64,000 nt of DNA from Psychromonas aquimarina ATCC BAA-1526. Lineage in GTDB: Bacteria > Pseudomonadota > Gammaproteobacteria > Enterobacterales > Psychromonadaceae. Below are positions 17,399 through 25,036 of the stretch, in pieces. The notes beneath the pieces were generated by a model that saw only the letters and a list, made by a program, of their open reading frames with translations, searched no databases and had not been told where the DNA came from. Position numbers and translations under genes: made by a program. The DNA lies in assembly GCF_000428725.1 (NCBI RefSeq), contig NZ_AUAM01000010.1:1-64000 (forward strand), written 5' to 3'. Positions within the stretch are counted from its first letter, which is position 1; each line of letters starts with the position of its first letter.

Positions 17399-17863
17399 AT
17401 GCCACTAGACAAGATTGACCGCAATATTTTGCGTGAACTACAGAAAAACGGCCGCATATCCAATGTGGCACTGGCAGAAAAAATAGGATTAAGCCCCACT
17501 CCATGTATAGAGCGGGTTAAACGGCTGGAAAAAAAGGGGGTGATTAAATCCTATACTGCGCTGATTGATCCGAAATACTTAGATGCTTCTCTGCTGGTAT
17601 ATGTTGAAATCAAGCTTAACCGCTCCAGTGCCGACGTTTTCGAGCGCTTTAATGCAGCGGCCAACCAGCTGGATACTATTTTAGAGTGCCATATGGTATC
17701 CGGAGATTTTGATTATTTACTAAAAACCCGGGTGGCAGATATGTCGGCATACCGTAAAGTCTTAAGCCAGACCCTGCTGGCACTGCCTGATATAAAAGAC
17801 TCACGTACCTATGTGGTAATGGAAGAGGTCAAATACTTAACCTCTATTAATATTCCAAGTTGA
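17399..17863 (+). CDS. lrp: Leucine-responsive regulatory protein (Lrp/AsnC family)
   Basis: The product has 154 residues. It is very close by eye to enterobacterial Lrp: DRIDRNIL-like start (LDKIDRNILRELQKNGRISN), LSPTPCIERVKRLE recognition helix, YLDASLLVYVEIKLNR, ECHMVSGDFDYLLKTRV and SRTYVVMEEVK. The winged-helix-like HTH is at about 4-60 and the RAM ligand/oligomer domain at about 70-145. GGAG at 17383 precedes the ATG. It is divergent from ald, so it probably controls alanine use as well as a wider regulon. Confidence 0.93.
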   Translation: MPLDKIDRNILRELQKNGRISNVALAEKIGLSPTPCIERVKRLEKKGVIKSYTALIDPKYLDASLLVYVEIKLNRSSADVFERFNAAANQLDTILECHMVSGDFDYLLKTRVADMSAYRKVLSQTLLALPDIKDSRTYVVMEEVKYLTSINIPS

Positions 17864-17898
17864 TTGGCAGGCATTCACGCGACGGTGCATCATTCTAG

Positions 17899-18117
17899 AA
17901 TATTAAAAGTGAACACCCGGACAAAGCCTATTGGCCTGAAGATGGTGAAAATGGATTATATCCGCAGTGGGGACAACACAAAATTAATATGGCCGCTACG
18001 GAAATTCAACATAAACCCGAAGCCGGCGAAGGTAACAGACCAGCACCCTATCATCCTGATAATGCTTTTCTAGAGGTGATCAGACCGTCAGAAATATATC
18101 CGCAAAATATTTACTAG
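17899..18117 (+). pseudogene. Start-less 72-codon fragment, likely C-terminal remnant of a lost gene
   Basis: The frame is open from just after a TAG at 17896 to TAG at 18115. It has no plausible start codon but reads like real protein: EHPDKAYWPEDG, YPQWGQHKINMAATEI, RPAPYHPDNAFLEV. Aromatic, Pro and charged residues are mixed as in folded domains, unlike the competing frame 17864-18073, which overlaps it. I cannot name the family. It directly follows lrp. The rest of the spacer to 18269 shows nothing else. Confidence 0.4.
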
Positions 18118-18269
18118 GCAGAAAACAGCAGCGGCGGCCTGCTCTAATTAACAAATTCAGCATTTTTATTTATGCGGCAGAAAAACAAAGGAAAATAATA
18201 GCGACATTCAGCTATATTTAAATTATCACGTAAATTTAAAGCAATTTCATTTAGATTAAAGGTCGGCTT

Positions 18270-18773
18270 ATGGGGCAATTTTCAAACACTGTTTTTGATT
18301 CTCATCTGTTATGGTTTGCAGCAGGTTTGTCGGTTACCTTTTTTATCAGCCTGTTTAAAAGCCTGTTTGAACATAAAAATGCCAGTAAAAAGTTGTTTTT
18401 AGAAAATGTCACCCGCGAACGCAGCCTTTGGCGCGAATCATTACGCGAAGAGGTGGCAGAATTTTGCGCTTTGGTTTACAGCATTCAGCACGAATGCCAG
18501 TTCAAAGACGAGCAGCTTATTGAGCAGTTGTTCTGCAGACATGTTTCCCGTTTAAATGAATTAAAAGTAAGGGTGAGATTACGCGTTAATCCGCATGAAT
18601 CGATTAACCAGCCCGATGCTAAATTAGTCCGTGCAATGAACCGCGTAGTTAATCAGCTCAGTCTGGGGGATTTTGACAATATCTCGCGCCAGATGCTGCG
18701 CATTGAACGAAATACGCAGTTACTGCTTAAATCTGAATGGGATAAATCCAAAGGTGAAGCGGTGCAGGGTTAA
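18270..18773 (+). CDS. Hypothetical membrane-anchored protein
   Basis: The product has 167 residues. One N-terminal TM (about 13-30, LWFAAGLSVTFFISLFKSLF) precedes a cytoplasmic, charged helical domain (RERSLWRESLREEVAEFCALVYSI) with two Cys. Not recognised. AAAGGTCGGC precedes the ATG. It is a single gene with no obvious partner. Confidence 0.65.
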   Translation: MGQFSNTVFDSHLLWFAAGLSVTFFISLFKSLFEHKNASKKLFLENVTRERSLWRESLREEVAEFCALVYSIQHECQFKDEQLIEQLFCRHVSRLNELKVRVRLRVNPHESINQPDAKLVRAMNRVVNQLSLGDFDNISRQMLRIERNTQLLLKSEWDKSKGEAVQG

Positions 18774-19123
18774 TTAACCGTGTGTAAACGGCATATGGAT
18801 TAATTTAATTTTGCAGGTGTAGAGCTCCCCCATATAAATTTTACCCAGTTTCAACCACCTGAACTGTAAAATAATAATCCAGTCTACTTGAAACAATTGG
18901 CTGCCGAATCAATCAAAAAACTTCGCTGTCCAAATTTGATAAAGGGAAAAATGCCGTTACCATTTATATTGACATGCAATTTTGTCAGGAGGCTTGTCAT
19001 AAAAGCAAAATAGTTGTTTTTTGTACCAGCATTGCCGGCACTCAGTTTAACAGTCGGATCCTGCAGCGCATCGCTTATTTACACGAACTCTTTTCTATTA
19101 GCATTTTCAATGCTGCGAGTCAT
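18774..19123. other. Spacer downstream of the V-ATPase operon
   Basis: 350 bp between two converging units. I see no convincing terminator hairpin, gene or repeat. Open frames on the plus strand near 18974-19310 are the antisense of the last V-ATPase operon gene. Confidence 0.4.
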
Positions 19124-19579
19124 TCAAGAATTTCTGTCAAGCCTCCAGGCAGCCAGCAGGCGCAGCAGCCAGGTGGAATATTCCCTGTTTGCGCCATGCC
19201 TGCAGCTCTGCAGCCAAGTAATCAATTCATCAAGCAGTTTTTCCTCCAGCATCGGATCGATTAATTCACCTTGCAATGCAGTATTACGGGTATCAAGGCT
19301 TATATTGTAGATATTTTCGATGCGCCTAAAAAATTCTGAGAAAAACGGCTGCTCTGGAGTTTTCAGCTGCAGCTGCAGAAACTGCTGCAGCGCCATTTGT
19401 TCTATTTTGATGCGTTCGCTGACAGTACTTGCCTGTCGGTAACGGGCGAGCCAACTCTGAAAATTTTTAAGTAAAGGGCTGAGGGGCGGAGGGAGCCATC
19501 GCTTGAAGTGTTCCAGCTCTTCATCGAAGCTTTGAACAGCTCCTGCGACTTTAAGTTTAGTCCACAAAGCAGCTTTCAT
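19124..19579 (-). CDS. Last gene of the V-ATPase operon, unknown subunit or assembly factor
   Basis: The product has 151 residues. It overlaps the preceding gene by four bases, so it belongs to the operon. It is helical and rich in Leu, Arg and Trp (HFKRWLPPPLSPLLKNFQSW; LLDELITWLQSCRHG). There is no membrane segment. No family was recognised. The operon has no clear subunit C (normally about 350 residues), so this short protein might replace it or be a lineage-specific factor. That is inference from position. Confidence 0.6.
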   Translation of the reverse strand: MKAALWTKLKVAGAVQSFDEELEHFKRWLPPPLSPLLKNFQSWLARYRQASTVSERIKIEQMALQQFLQLQLKTPEQPFFSEFFRRIENIYNISLDTRNTALQGELIDPMLEEKLLDELITWLQSCRHGANREYSTWLLRLLAAWRLDRNS

Positions 19580-19905
19580 TGGCCATTAACAACGCGGTCA
19601 AGCAGCCAGTCCACCAGCTGTTCTTGAATTGATGCATGGCTTTTTTTTATCATTTCAACCTGCTCTTCTGTCTCCTCAGCAAGGGTTTTCTTTTCGATTT
19701 CGATCTCTTCGAACAGGGCTTTTTTTTCTTTTTCAAACTCTTTAAGCAGCTGTTCTGTCCATCTGTTTTTCTCGGCTTCCAGTTGAAGGCGTTTTTCCGT
19801 TATTCGGACGCTTGCCTTTGCTTCCGCCTCGCAGATGCTTTGTGCAGCTTTTCGTTCCGCTTCCGCCAGCAGCTCAACAAAAGCTTCGAGTTCATCTTGT
19901 TTCAT
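19576..19905 (-). CDS. V-type ATPase peripheral-stalk-like coiled-coil protein (G/H-like)
   Basis: The 109 residues are almost entirely charged helix (ELLAEAERKAAQSICEAEAK and a long Glu/Lys heptad region to about 85). This is typical of the stator subunit that pairs with E. It overlaps D upstream and the 19124-19579 gene downstream by four bases each. A role in the stator is inferred from coiled-coil character and operon position. Confidence 0.65.
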   Translation of the reverse strand: MKQDELEAFVELLAEAERKAAQSICEAEAKASVRITEKRLQLEAEKNRWTEQLLKEFEKEKKALFEEIEIEKKTLAEETEEQVEMIKKSHASIQEQLVDWLLDRVVNGQ

Positions 19906-20522
19906 AATAGCCGGGCCTTTAGTAATTTAACCTGAAAGATAGTTTCGCGTTCTTTTTCTTCCAGCCGCTGTTCAATACGACTTTTTGCTTTAAGCAGTTC
20001 CGGAATAACAACTTGTGTTAAGGCATTAACCTGACGGTGACATTGTTTCAATGCAGCGGCTATACGGCGAATATTACTTTCAATATTCATCAGCTCGATA
20101 AGTTGGGGAATTCGCTGCGCCAATTGACCGCGTACTGACTCTACTCTGAGGTCTAATTCACAGATGGAGCCCAGCAGATCCAATTTCGGCGCATCGCTTT
20201 TATACTGGGCAAATTTTACCGACATCCAGCGATGCTCACAATCCTGCAACTCAGCCAGCGGTTTTAGAGCGTCAGCTAAGCACTGCAGTTTGTCAGTCGA
20301 CTGCTGATTTAGTACTGCCTGCCATTGCTTTTCTATTTCTCCCCAAGACTGGGTTAAAGCGGCACGCAGGGCTTTAGCCGACTTTAGTAACTGCAGCCCT
20401 TCTGCCATTAATATATCTCTTTTATGCTCCAGCAGTTCCAGCCCTTCCTGAGAAACTTTAATTTCCTTTCTTAAGTGAACCAGTTCAGCTTTGGTGACTG
20501 GGCGGATCTGCTGCGCGCGCAT
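19902..20522 (-). CDS. V-type ATPase subunit D (central rotor stalk)
   Basis: The product has 206 residues. The start RPVTKAELVHLRKEI resembles the family's N-terminal helix, and the protein is a long antiparallel coiled coil (about 1-75 and 125-200), the rotor shaft inside the A3B3 hexamer. Its ATG overlaps the B stop by one base (TGATG) and its stop overlaps the next gene by four bases. Family assignment rests on length, helix pattern and position after B. Confidence 0.85.
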   Translation of the reverse strand: MRAQQIRPVTKAELVHLRKEIKVSQEGLELLEHKRDILMAEGLQLLKSAKALRAALTQSWGEIEKQWQAVLNQQSTDKLQCLADALKPLAELQDCEHRWMSVKFAQYKSDAPKLDLLGSICELDLRVESVRGQLAQRIPQLIELMNIESNIRRIAAALKQCHRQVNALTQVVIPELLKAKSRIEQRLEEKERETIFQVKLLKARLL

Positions 20523-21946
20523 CAGTCGGTTACTCCAATGCTACTGGTTTGCCAAATATCCTGGTGCTTTGCCAGCTCCTCTTTGCTGAGTCGAGTCATC
20601 TCCCGGACGGGCAGACGGCTCAGACACTGCCATCCAATAGCCAGACTCTGTTCAATGCTGCGGTTTTCTCCTGCACCTTGTGCGATAAAGTGCTGCTCGA
20701 ACTGCTTGCCGAATTTAAGATAACATTTATCAATCTCAGACAGATCATCTTCCCCCATAATGCGGCTCATCATGCGTACTTCATCCCGCCGAGCATAGGC
20801 TGCATAGAGCTGCTCCATTAACGGCAGGTGATCATTACGGGTATAGCCTTCTCCGACACTGTCCCCCATCAGTCGGGAAAGTGAAGGTAAAAGCTCGATA
20901 GGTGGATAAATTCCCTGCCTGTGCAGATCTCGTGAAAGCACTATTTGTCCTTCCGTAATATACCCTGTGAGATCGGGAATAGGATGGGTGATATCATCGT
21001 TGGGCATGGTCAGTATGGGAAGCTGCGTAATCGAGCCTTTTTTACCTTTAATCTGCCCCGCACGCTCAAATAATGCTGCTAGATCACTGTATAGGTAACC
21101 TGGATACCCTTTGCGGGAGGGAACATCTCCCCTAGCGGAAGCGACTTCGCGAAGAGCTTCACCGTATACTGTCATGTCAGTGAGAATAACCAGTACATGC
21201 AGTCCCAACTCAAAGGCCAGATATTCGGCAGCCGTTAGTGCCGCTCTGGGCGTTAATAAGCGCTCCATCACAGGATCATCAGCTAGATTCAGGAACGACA
21301 CGGTACGACCGGATATCTCTTCCGCGAAGCGTACGGCTACGTCATGTTTTACCCCAATGGCCGCAAATACCACGACCAGCTCCTTGCTGCTGTCATTTAG
21401 ATCCTGCGTATGCCCGCTGAGGTCGGGCCGAATACGTGCCTGCTGGGCTATCTGGATGGCGAGCTGATCATGGGGCAGGCCCGATGAGGAGAAAATAGGC
21501 AGCTTTTGCCCCCGCACCAGCGTATTCATCAAATCAATGCTGCTGATGCCGGTCTGCACAAACTCCTGAGGGTAAGCACGAGCGGTCGGATTGATAACGC
21601 TGCCGTTAATATCACGTCCGCTGCCGGCCAATGGCGGCCCGCCGTCGATTGGCTCTCCCATGCCGCTGAGTCGGCGGCCGATAATAGAAGGATCAAGATT
21701 AAGTGTAATAGGTCTACCTAAGAACCGAGTTCTCATATTCTCTTTAGCCAACCCAGCCGTTCCTTGAAAGACTTCAATGGTGACTTTTTCACCATCCATC
21801 AGTACAACTCGCCCATTCCGGGTTCGCCCCTGTTTGTCCACCAATTGAACCGCTTCGCCATAGCCAATGTCAGAGAGCTCTAACAGCATGGCTATCAACG
21901 GGCCCTCGATTCTGTCTAACTGGGTATAAATAACCGGGTCTTTCAT
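20522..21946 (-). CDS. V-type ATPase subunit B
   Basis: The product has 474 residues. It is the non-catalytic nucleotide-binding subunit. Features are an N-terminal beta-barrel (DRIEGPLIAMLLELSDIGYGE), PIFSSSGLPHDQLAIQIAQQ in place of a true P-loop, RGDVPSRKGYPGYLYSDLA, the hinge ITQLPILTMPNDDITHPIPD and a C-terminal helical domain (MSRIMGEDDLSEIDKCYLKFG). Translation starts at 21946 after a G-rich stretch (GGCGGGGGGCGC). That stretch is itself a copy of the end of the A gene, created by a tandem duplication. B therefore has its own re-initiation site behind the 62-codon stub instead of being coupled directly to A. Confidence 0.96.
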   Translation of the reverse strand: MKDPVIYTQLDRIEGPLIAMLLELSDIGYGEAVQLVDKQGRTRNGRVVLMDGEKVTIEVFQGTAGLAKENMRTRFLGRPITLNLDPSIIGRRLSGMGEPIDGGPPLAGSGRDINGSVINPTARAYPQEFVQTGISSIDLMNTLVRGQKLPIFSSSGLPHDQLAIQIAQQARIRPDLSGHTQDLNDSSKELVVVFAAIGVKHDVAVRFAEEISGRTVSFLNLADDPVMERLLTPRAALTAAEYLAFELGLHVLVILTDMTVYGEALREVASARGDVPSRKGYPGYLYSDLAALFERAGQIKGKKGSITQLPILTMPNDDITHPIPDLTGYITEGQIVLSRDLHRQGIYPPIELLPSLSRLMGDSVGEGYTRNDHLPLMEQLYAAYARRDEVRMMSRIMGEDDLSEIDKCYLKFGKQFEQHFIAQGAGENRSIEQSLAIGWQCLSRLPVREMTRLSKEELAKHQDIWQTSSIGVTD

Positions 21947-21961
21947 GCGCCCCCCGCCAGC

Positions 21962-22150
21962 TTAAAAAATAGTGACTTTGTCACCATCCATCAGCACTAT
22001 TAACACTACGCGTCGCCCATTCCGGGTTCGCCCCTGTTTGTCCACCAATTGAACCGCTTCGCCATAGCCAATGTCAGAGAGCTCTAACAGCATGGCTATC
22101 AACGGGCCCTCGATTCTGTCTAACTGGGTATAAATAACCGGGTCTTTCAT
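21962..22150 (-). pseudogene. Partial tandem copy of the subunit B 5' end (62-codon stub)
   Basis: Codons 1-46 are identical to those of the real B gene (MKDPVIYTQLDRIEGPLIAM onward). The copy then has a 12-nt in-frame insertion (four extra residues after NGR) and a few changes, and ends at TIF-stop, where it joins a copy of the last bases of A. About 138 bp (22014-22150 against 21810-21946) look identical by eye. It starts by ATGA overlap with the A stop, so it may still be translated. It would give only the B beta-barrel domain. Confidence 0.9.
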
Positions 22151-23859
22151 GATCCCCCCTGCCAGCTTAAAATTTTGTCGCTTTCGTCTGAGCCCAGATC
22201 ATCTTTAAGGCGAATAAGTTCGATTAGCGCAAACTTTTTCACGGCTTCTGCAGCGGGGGACGGATCATCCAGCATCTGATTCAGGCGCCGCATAATAAGC
22301 TGCAGCATCAGCGCTTGTTTTTCGGGCGAAGCGTATCGATCTTTAGGGCTGAAAGCGGACTGCTGCAGAAAGCCCTCTTTAATAATTCTTTCAGCCATAA
22401 CTATTTTGCGCTGATGATCGGATAAACCTTCTTCACCCATGATGCGAATGATTCCCTGCAGCTTGTCTGCTTCCATCAATAGTCTTAACAGTTGATCTCG
22501 ATCCTGCTGCCATTGTGGTGATAACTTGCTCCACCATTGTCCCAGTTCAGCTGCGTATTCGGAGTAAGAGTCCAGCGGGTGAATGGCCGGAAAGAAACGG
22601 GCATTAGCGAGCATTTTATCCAGTACCCAAAAGGCTTTGACAAAACGCTGCGTATGCAGGGTTACCGGTTCAGAAAAATCACCGCCAGGAGGTGATACTG
22701 CACCAATCGAGGTGACAGATCCGACTTCACCACTCAGTGTCTGTACTTTACCCGAGCGCTCGTAAAATTCCGCCGTTCGTGTGGGCAGATAAGCAGGAAA
22801 ACCGTCTTCTGCCGGCATCTCTTCGAGCCGCCCCGAGATTTCTCTCAGCGCTTCAGCCCAGCGCGATGTGGAGTCGGCCATTAACGCCACGTCCAATCCC
22901 TGATCGCGGAAATATTCTGCCACTGTGATCCCGGTATAGATGGAGGCCTCTCGGGCGGCAACCGGCATATTGGAAGTATTGGCGATCATCACAGTGCGCT
23001 CAATCAGGCGGCAGCCGGTTGCAGGATCGATCAGATTGGGAAAATCTGTCAGTACGCCGGTCATTTCATTGCCTCGCTCACCGCAGCCGATATACACAAT
23101 CACGTCAGCATCACACCATTTGGCTAGATTATGCTGTGTCACCGTTTTTCCTGTCCCGAAGCCGCCAGGCATTGCCGCCGTGCCTCCCTTGGCAATGGGA
23201 AAAAGCGTGTCTATGATACGCTGCCCGGTCACTAACGGCAGGTCGGGTGTTAAGCGCTTTCCTACGGGGCGTTTGGTGCGCACCGGCCAGCGTTGATAGA
23301 GATAAAGGTTATGCTCTTCACCTTTATCAGTTTTCAGTTTAGCTATCACATCAGAGAGCTGATAGCCCCCTTCTTCAACCAAATATATAAGGCGCCCAGA
23401 TAGTAAGGGAGGAACGAGTATCTTGTGATTAATGGCAGCAGTTTCTTGTACCGTGCCGAGAATAGAGCCTGCTGACAGTGATGCGCCCACGCATTGACTG
23501 GGTATAAACTGCCAGATTCGCTCACGGTTTAGCGCATCTGCTGCTGCGCCGCGTGCAATAAAATCCCCTGACTGCTGCTGCAGAGTTATTAAAGGACGCT
23601 GTATGCCGTCGTAAATAGTGGTCAGCAGCCCGGGGCCAAGCTCTACCATAATTGAAGAGCCAGTAGCCGCCACAGGTTCACCGATCTTTAACTCCATGGT
23701 ATCTTCATAGACTTGAATAAAAGCAAATTCAGTGGTGATGCGGATGACTTCCCCCACCAGGGATATCTTGCCGACCGCAACCCGCTCACCCATTGCAAAT
23801 AATTCGGAACGATCACAAGCCACTACAGGACCGCTAATTCTGGTTATTTTCGCTGACAA
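22147..23859 (-). CDS. V-type ATPase catalytic subunit A
   Basis: The product has 570 residues. The N-terminal barrel starts ITRISGPVVAC. The bulge (non-homologous) region is at about 115-195. The P-loop GGFGTGKT is at 232-239, with GCGERGNEMTGVL carrying the catalytic Glu, then STSRWAEALREISGRLEEMP. It binds and hydrolyses (or makes) ATP. The length is typical of bacterial and archaeal A subunits. It overlaps E by 26 bp upstream, and its stop overlaps the duplicated B start (ATGA). Confidence 0.97.
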   Translation of the reverse strand: MSAKITRISGPVVACDRSELFAMGERVAVGKISLVGEVIRITTEFAFIQVYEDTMELKIGEPVAATGSSIMVELGPGLLTTIYDGIQRPLITLQQQSGDFIARGAAADALNRERIWQFIPSQCVGASLSAGSILGTVQETAAINHKILVPPLLSGRLIYLVEEGGYQLSDVIAKLKTDKGEEHNLYLYQRWPVRTKRPVGKRLTPDLPLVTGQRIIDTLFPIAKGGTAAMPGGFGTGKTVTQHNLAKWCDADVIVYIGCGERGNEMTGVLTDFPNLIDPATGCRLIERTVMIANTSNMPVAAREASIYTGITVAEYFRDQGLDVALMADSTSRWAEALREISGRLEEMPAEDGFPAYLPTRTAEFYERSGKVQTLSGEVGSVTSIGAVSPPGGDFSEPVTLHTQRFVKAFWVLDKMLANARFFPAIHPLDSYSEYAAELGQWWSKLSPQWQQDRDQLLRLLMEADKLQGIIRIMGEEGLSDHQRKIVMAERIIKEGFLQQSAFSPKDRYASPEKQALMLQLIMRRLNQMLDDPSPAAEAVKKFALIELIRLKDDLGSDESDKILSWQGGS

Positions 23860-24415
23860 CCTGCTTCCACCTTTGCCAAAGTTCAGGAATCAATAATTCC
23901 ATTCTCTGCTCCCATGAGCCGTCAATTTCAATATGCCTAGCTGTGTCTTTTAGTATAGCTCCCCCCAGCAGAGGCGAGACTTCAACGGCTATATCCTTTT
24001 GCGCAAACGAATTGAGCCACGATGCGTTAAGCTGCAGTTTTAAAAATTTTTTTTCGGGCTGCTGCAGTCTTACTTGTGCCTCTTTAATCCAGTTCGCCAG
24101 ATACTGTTTATCCAATGTTTTTTGTGCCAGCAGTTGTTGACATCGAACCTGTGTCTGATTGATGCAGTCACGCTCACAATTCCAAATTGATTCCTGCCGC
24201 AGCATTCTGGCGTCCCGCAAAGCGCTGGATTTTAGCTGCGCCAGATGACGGGTGTTGTTCTCTTTCATTTTGTCGGCTGCAGCTTTAAATTCCTTTTTGC
24301 TCTCTTCTTCAAGGGAACTCATTTGCGACTGACACTCCTGCTCGATCGCCTCCAGGCGGGCGATAAGCTTCTGGTTGAGCTGATTCAGCAGCGGCTGCAG
24401 TTTTTCGTCGCTCAT
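23834..24415 (-). CDS. V-type ATPase subunit E (peripheral stalk)
   Basis: The product has 193 residues. The N-terminal half is a long charged helix (about 10-95, EAIEQECQSQMSSLEEESKK) and the C-terminal half a small alpha/beta domain with VEVSPLLGGAILKD. This is the normal E architecture (GGvvl-type strand). It overlaps the upstream F-like gene by four bases and the A gene downstream by 26 bp. Confidence 0.85.
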   Translation of the reverse strand: MSDEKLQPLLNQLNQKLIARLEAIEQECQSQMSSLEEESKKEFKAAADKMKENNTRHLAQLKSSALRDARMLRQESIWNCERDCINQTQVRCQQLLAQKTLDKQYLANWIKEAQVRLQQPEKKFLKLQLNASWLNSFAQKDIAVEVSPLLGGAILKDTARHIEIDGSWEQRMELLIPELWQRWKQVVSENNQN

Positions 24416-24681
24416 AGGTGAACGTCTGCCTGTCCAATCGCTTTTGCCAGGAGTCTTGATAGTTTTTGCGTTTCCTTAAGCGGATTATCAGTATCCGGCA
24501 GCCGTACATAGAGCAAAGAGCCTTCAACCAGAGTTGATAAAGAATCTTCAATCTCCTCTTCTTTGCCCAGTATTAGGCCTACCACCTGGTGACTGTCGTG
24601 ATATTTGCAGCCCATCTGCTTAATCCCCAGTAAGTGGAACAGCAGCTGCTCCTGAGCGCTGCCCTTAATTTTAAGCTCCAT
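24412..24681 (-). CDS. Putative V-type ATPase subunit F
   Basis: The product has 89 residues, slightly shorter than typical F (about 100). The C-terminus (LSRLLAKAIGQADVHL) resembles the helix that ends F subunits, which inserts along the rotor. The N-terminal strands are divergent. It sits one base after K and overlaps E by four bases. The assignment is based on size, C-terminal pattern and position; confidence is moderate. Confidence 0.6.
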   Translation of the reverse strand: MELKIKGSAQEQLLFHLLGIKQMGCKYHDSHQVVGLILGKEEEIEDSLSTLVEGSLLYVRLPDTDNPLKETQKLSRLLAKAIGQADVHL

Positions 24682-24682
24682 A

Positions 24683-25036
24683 TTAAATCTCAGCTATGAT
24701 CACAAAAGAGACAATTAAACCGTAGATGGCAATACCTTCAGAAAGTCCCAAAATAATCAGAACTTTCCCCAGCAGTTCCGGTTTTTCAGAAACGGCGGCA
24801 ACCGCTGCCGCGCCTACATGGCTCACTGCGATACCCGCGGCTATGCTTGACATACCGGTTGCTAAGGCAGCCGCCATGTAATACTCCCAACCAGGAAGAT
24901 CACTCACGCCGCCGGCTTGCGGCTCAGCAGCGGCCGCTTCCGGCAAAAAGAGATAGAGCAGCGTTGACATAGCGATAAAAGAAACCGCTGTGATACAGAG
25001 CCCCCAGATCCATTGGTTTATTTTAGATACATTCAT
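24683..25036 (-). CDS. V-type ATPase membrane rotor subunit K
   Basis: The product has 117 residues. A hydrophobic N-terminal segment (about 9-30) precedes an Ala/Glu/Pro linker and one c-type hairpin (about 52-80 and 88-115). The ion-binding carboxylate is probably E100 in LGLSEGIAIYGL. It is a single-hairpin protein, half the size of the four-helix K subunits of Enterococcus. I could not decide between proton and sodium specificity from the visible ligands. It overlaps the I gene by four bases. Confidence 0.9.
   Translation of the reverse strand: MNVSKINQWIWGLCITAVSFIAMSTLLYLFLPEAAAAEPQAGGVSDLPGWEYYMAAALATGMSSIAAGIAVSHVGAAAVAAVSEKPELLGKVLIILGLSEGIAIYGLIVSFVIIAEI

Noticed and set aside
17864-18073. 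69-codon frame with an ATG-like start after lrp
   Set aside because: The overlapping frame 17899-18117 looks more like protein; this one has an Ile/Lys/Pro-rich shadow composition.
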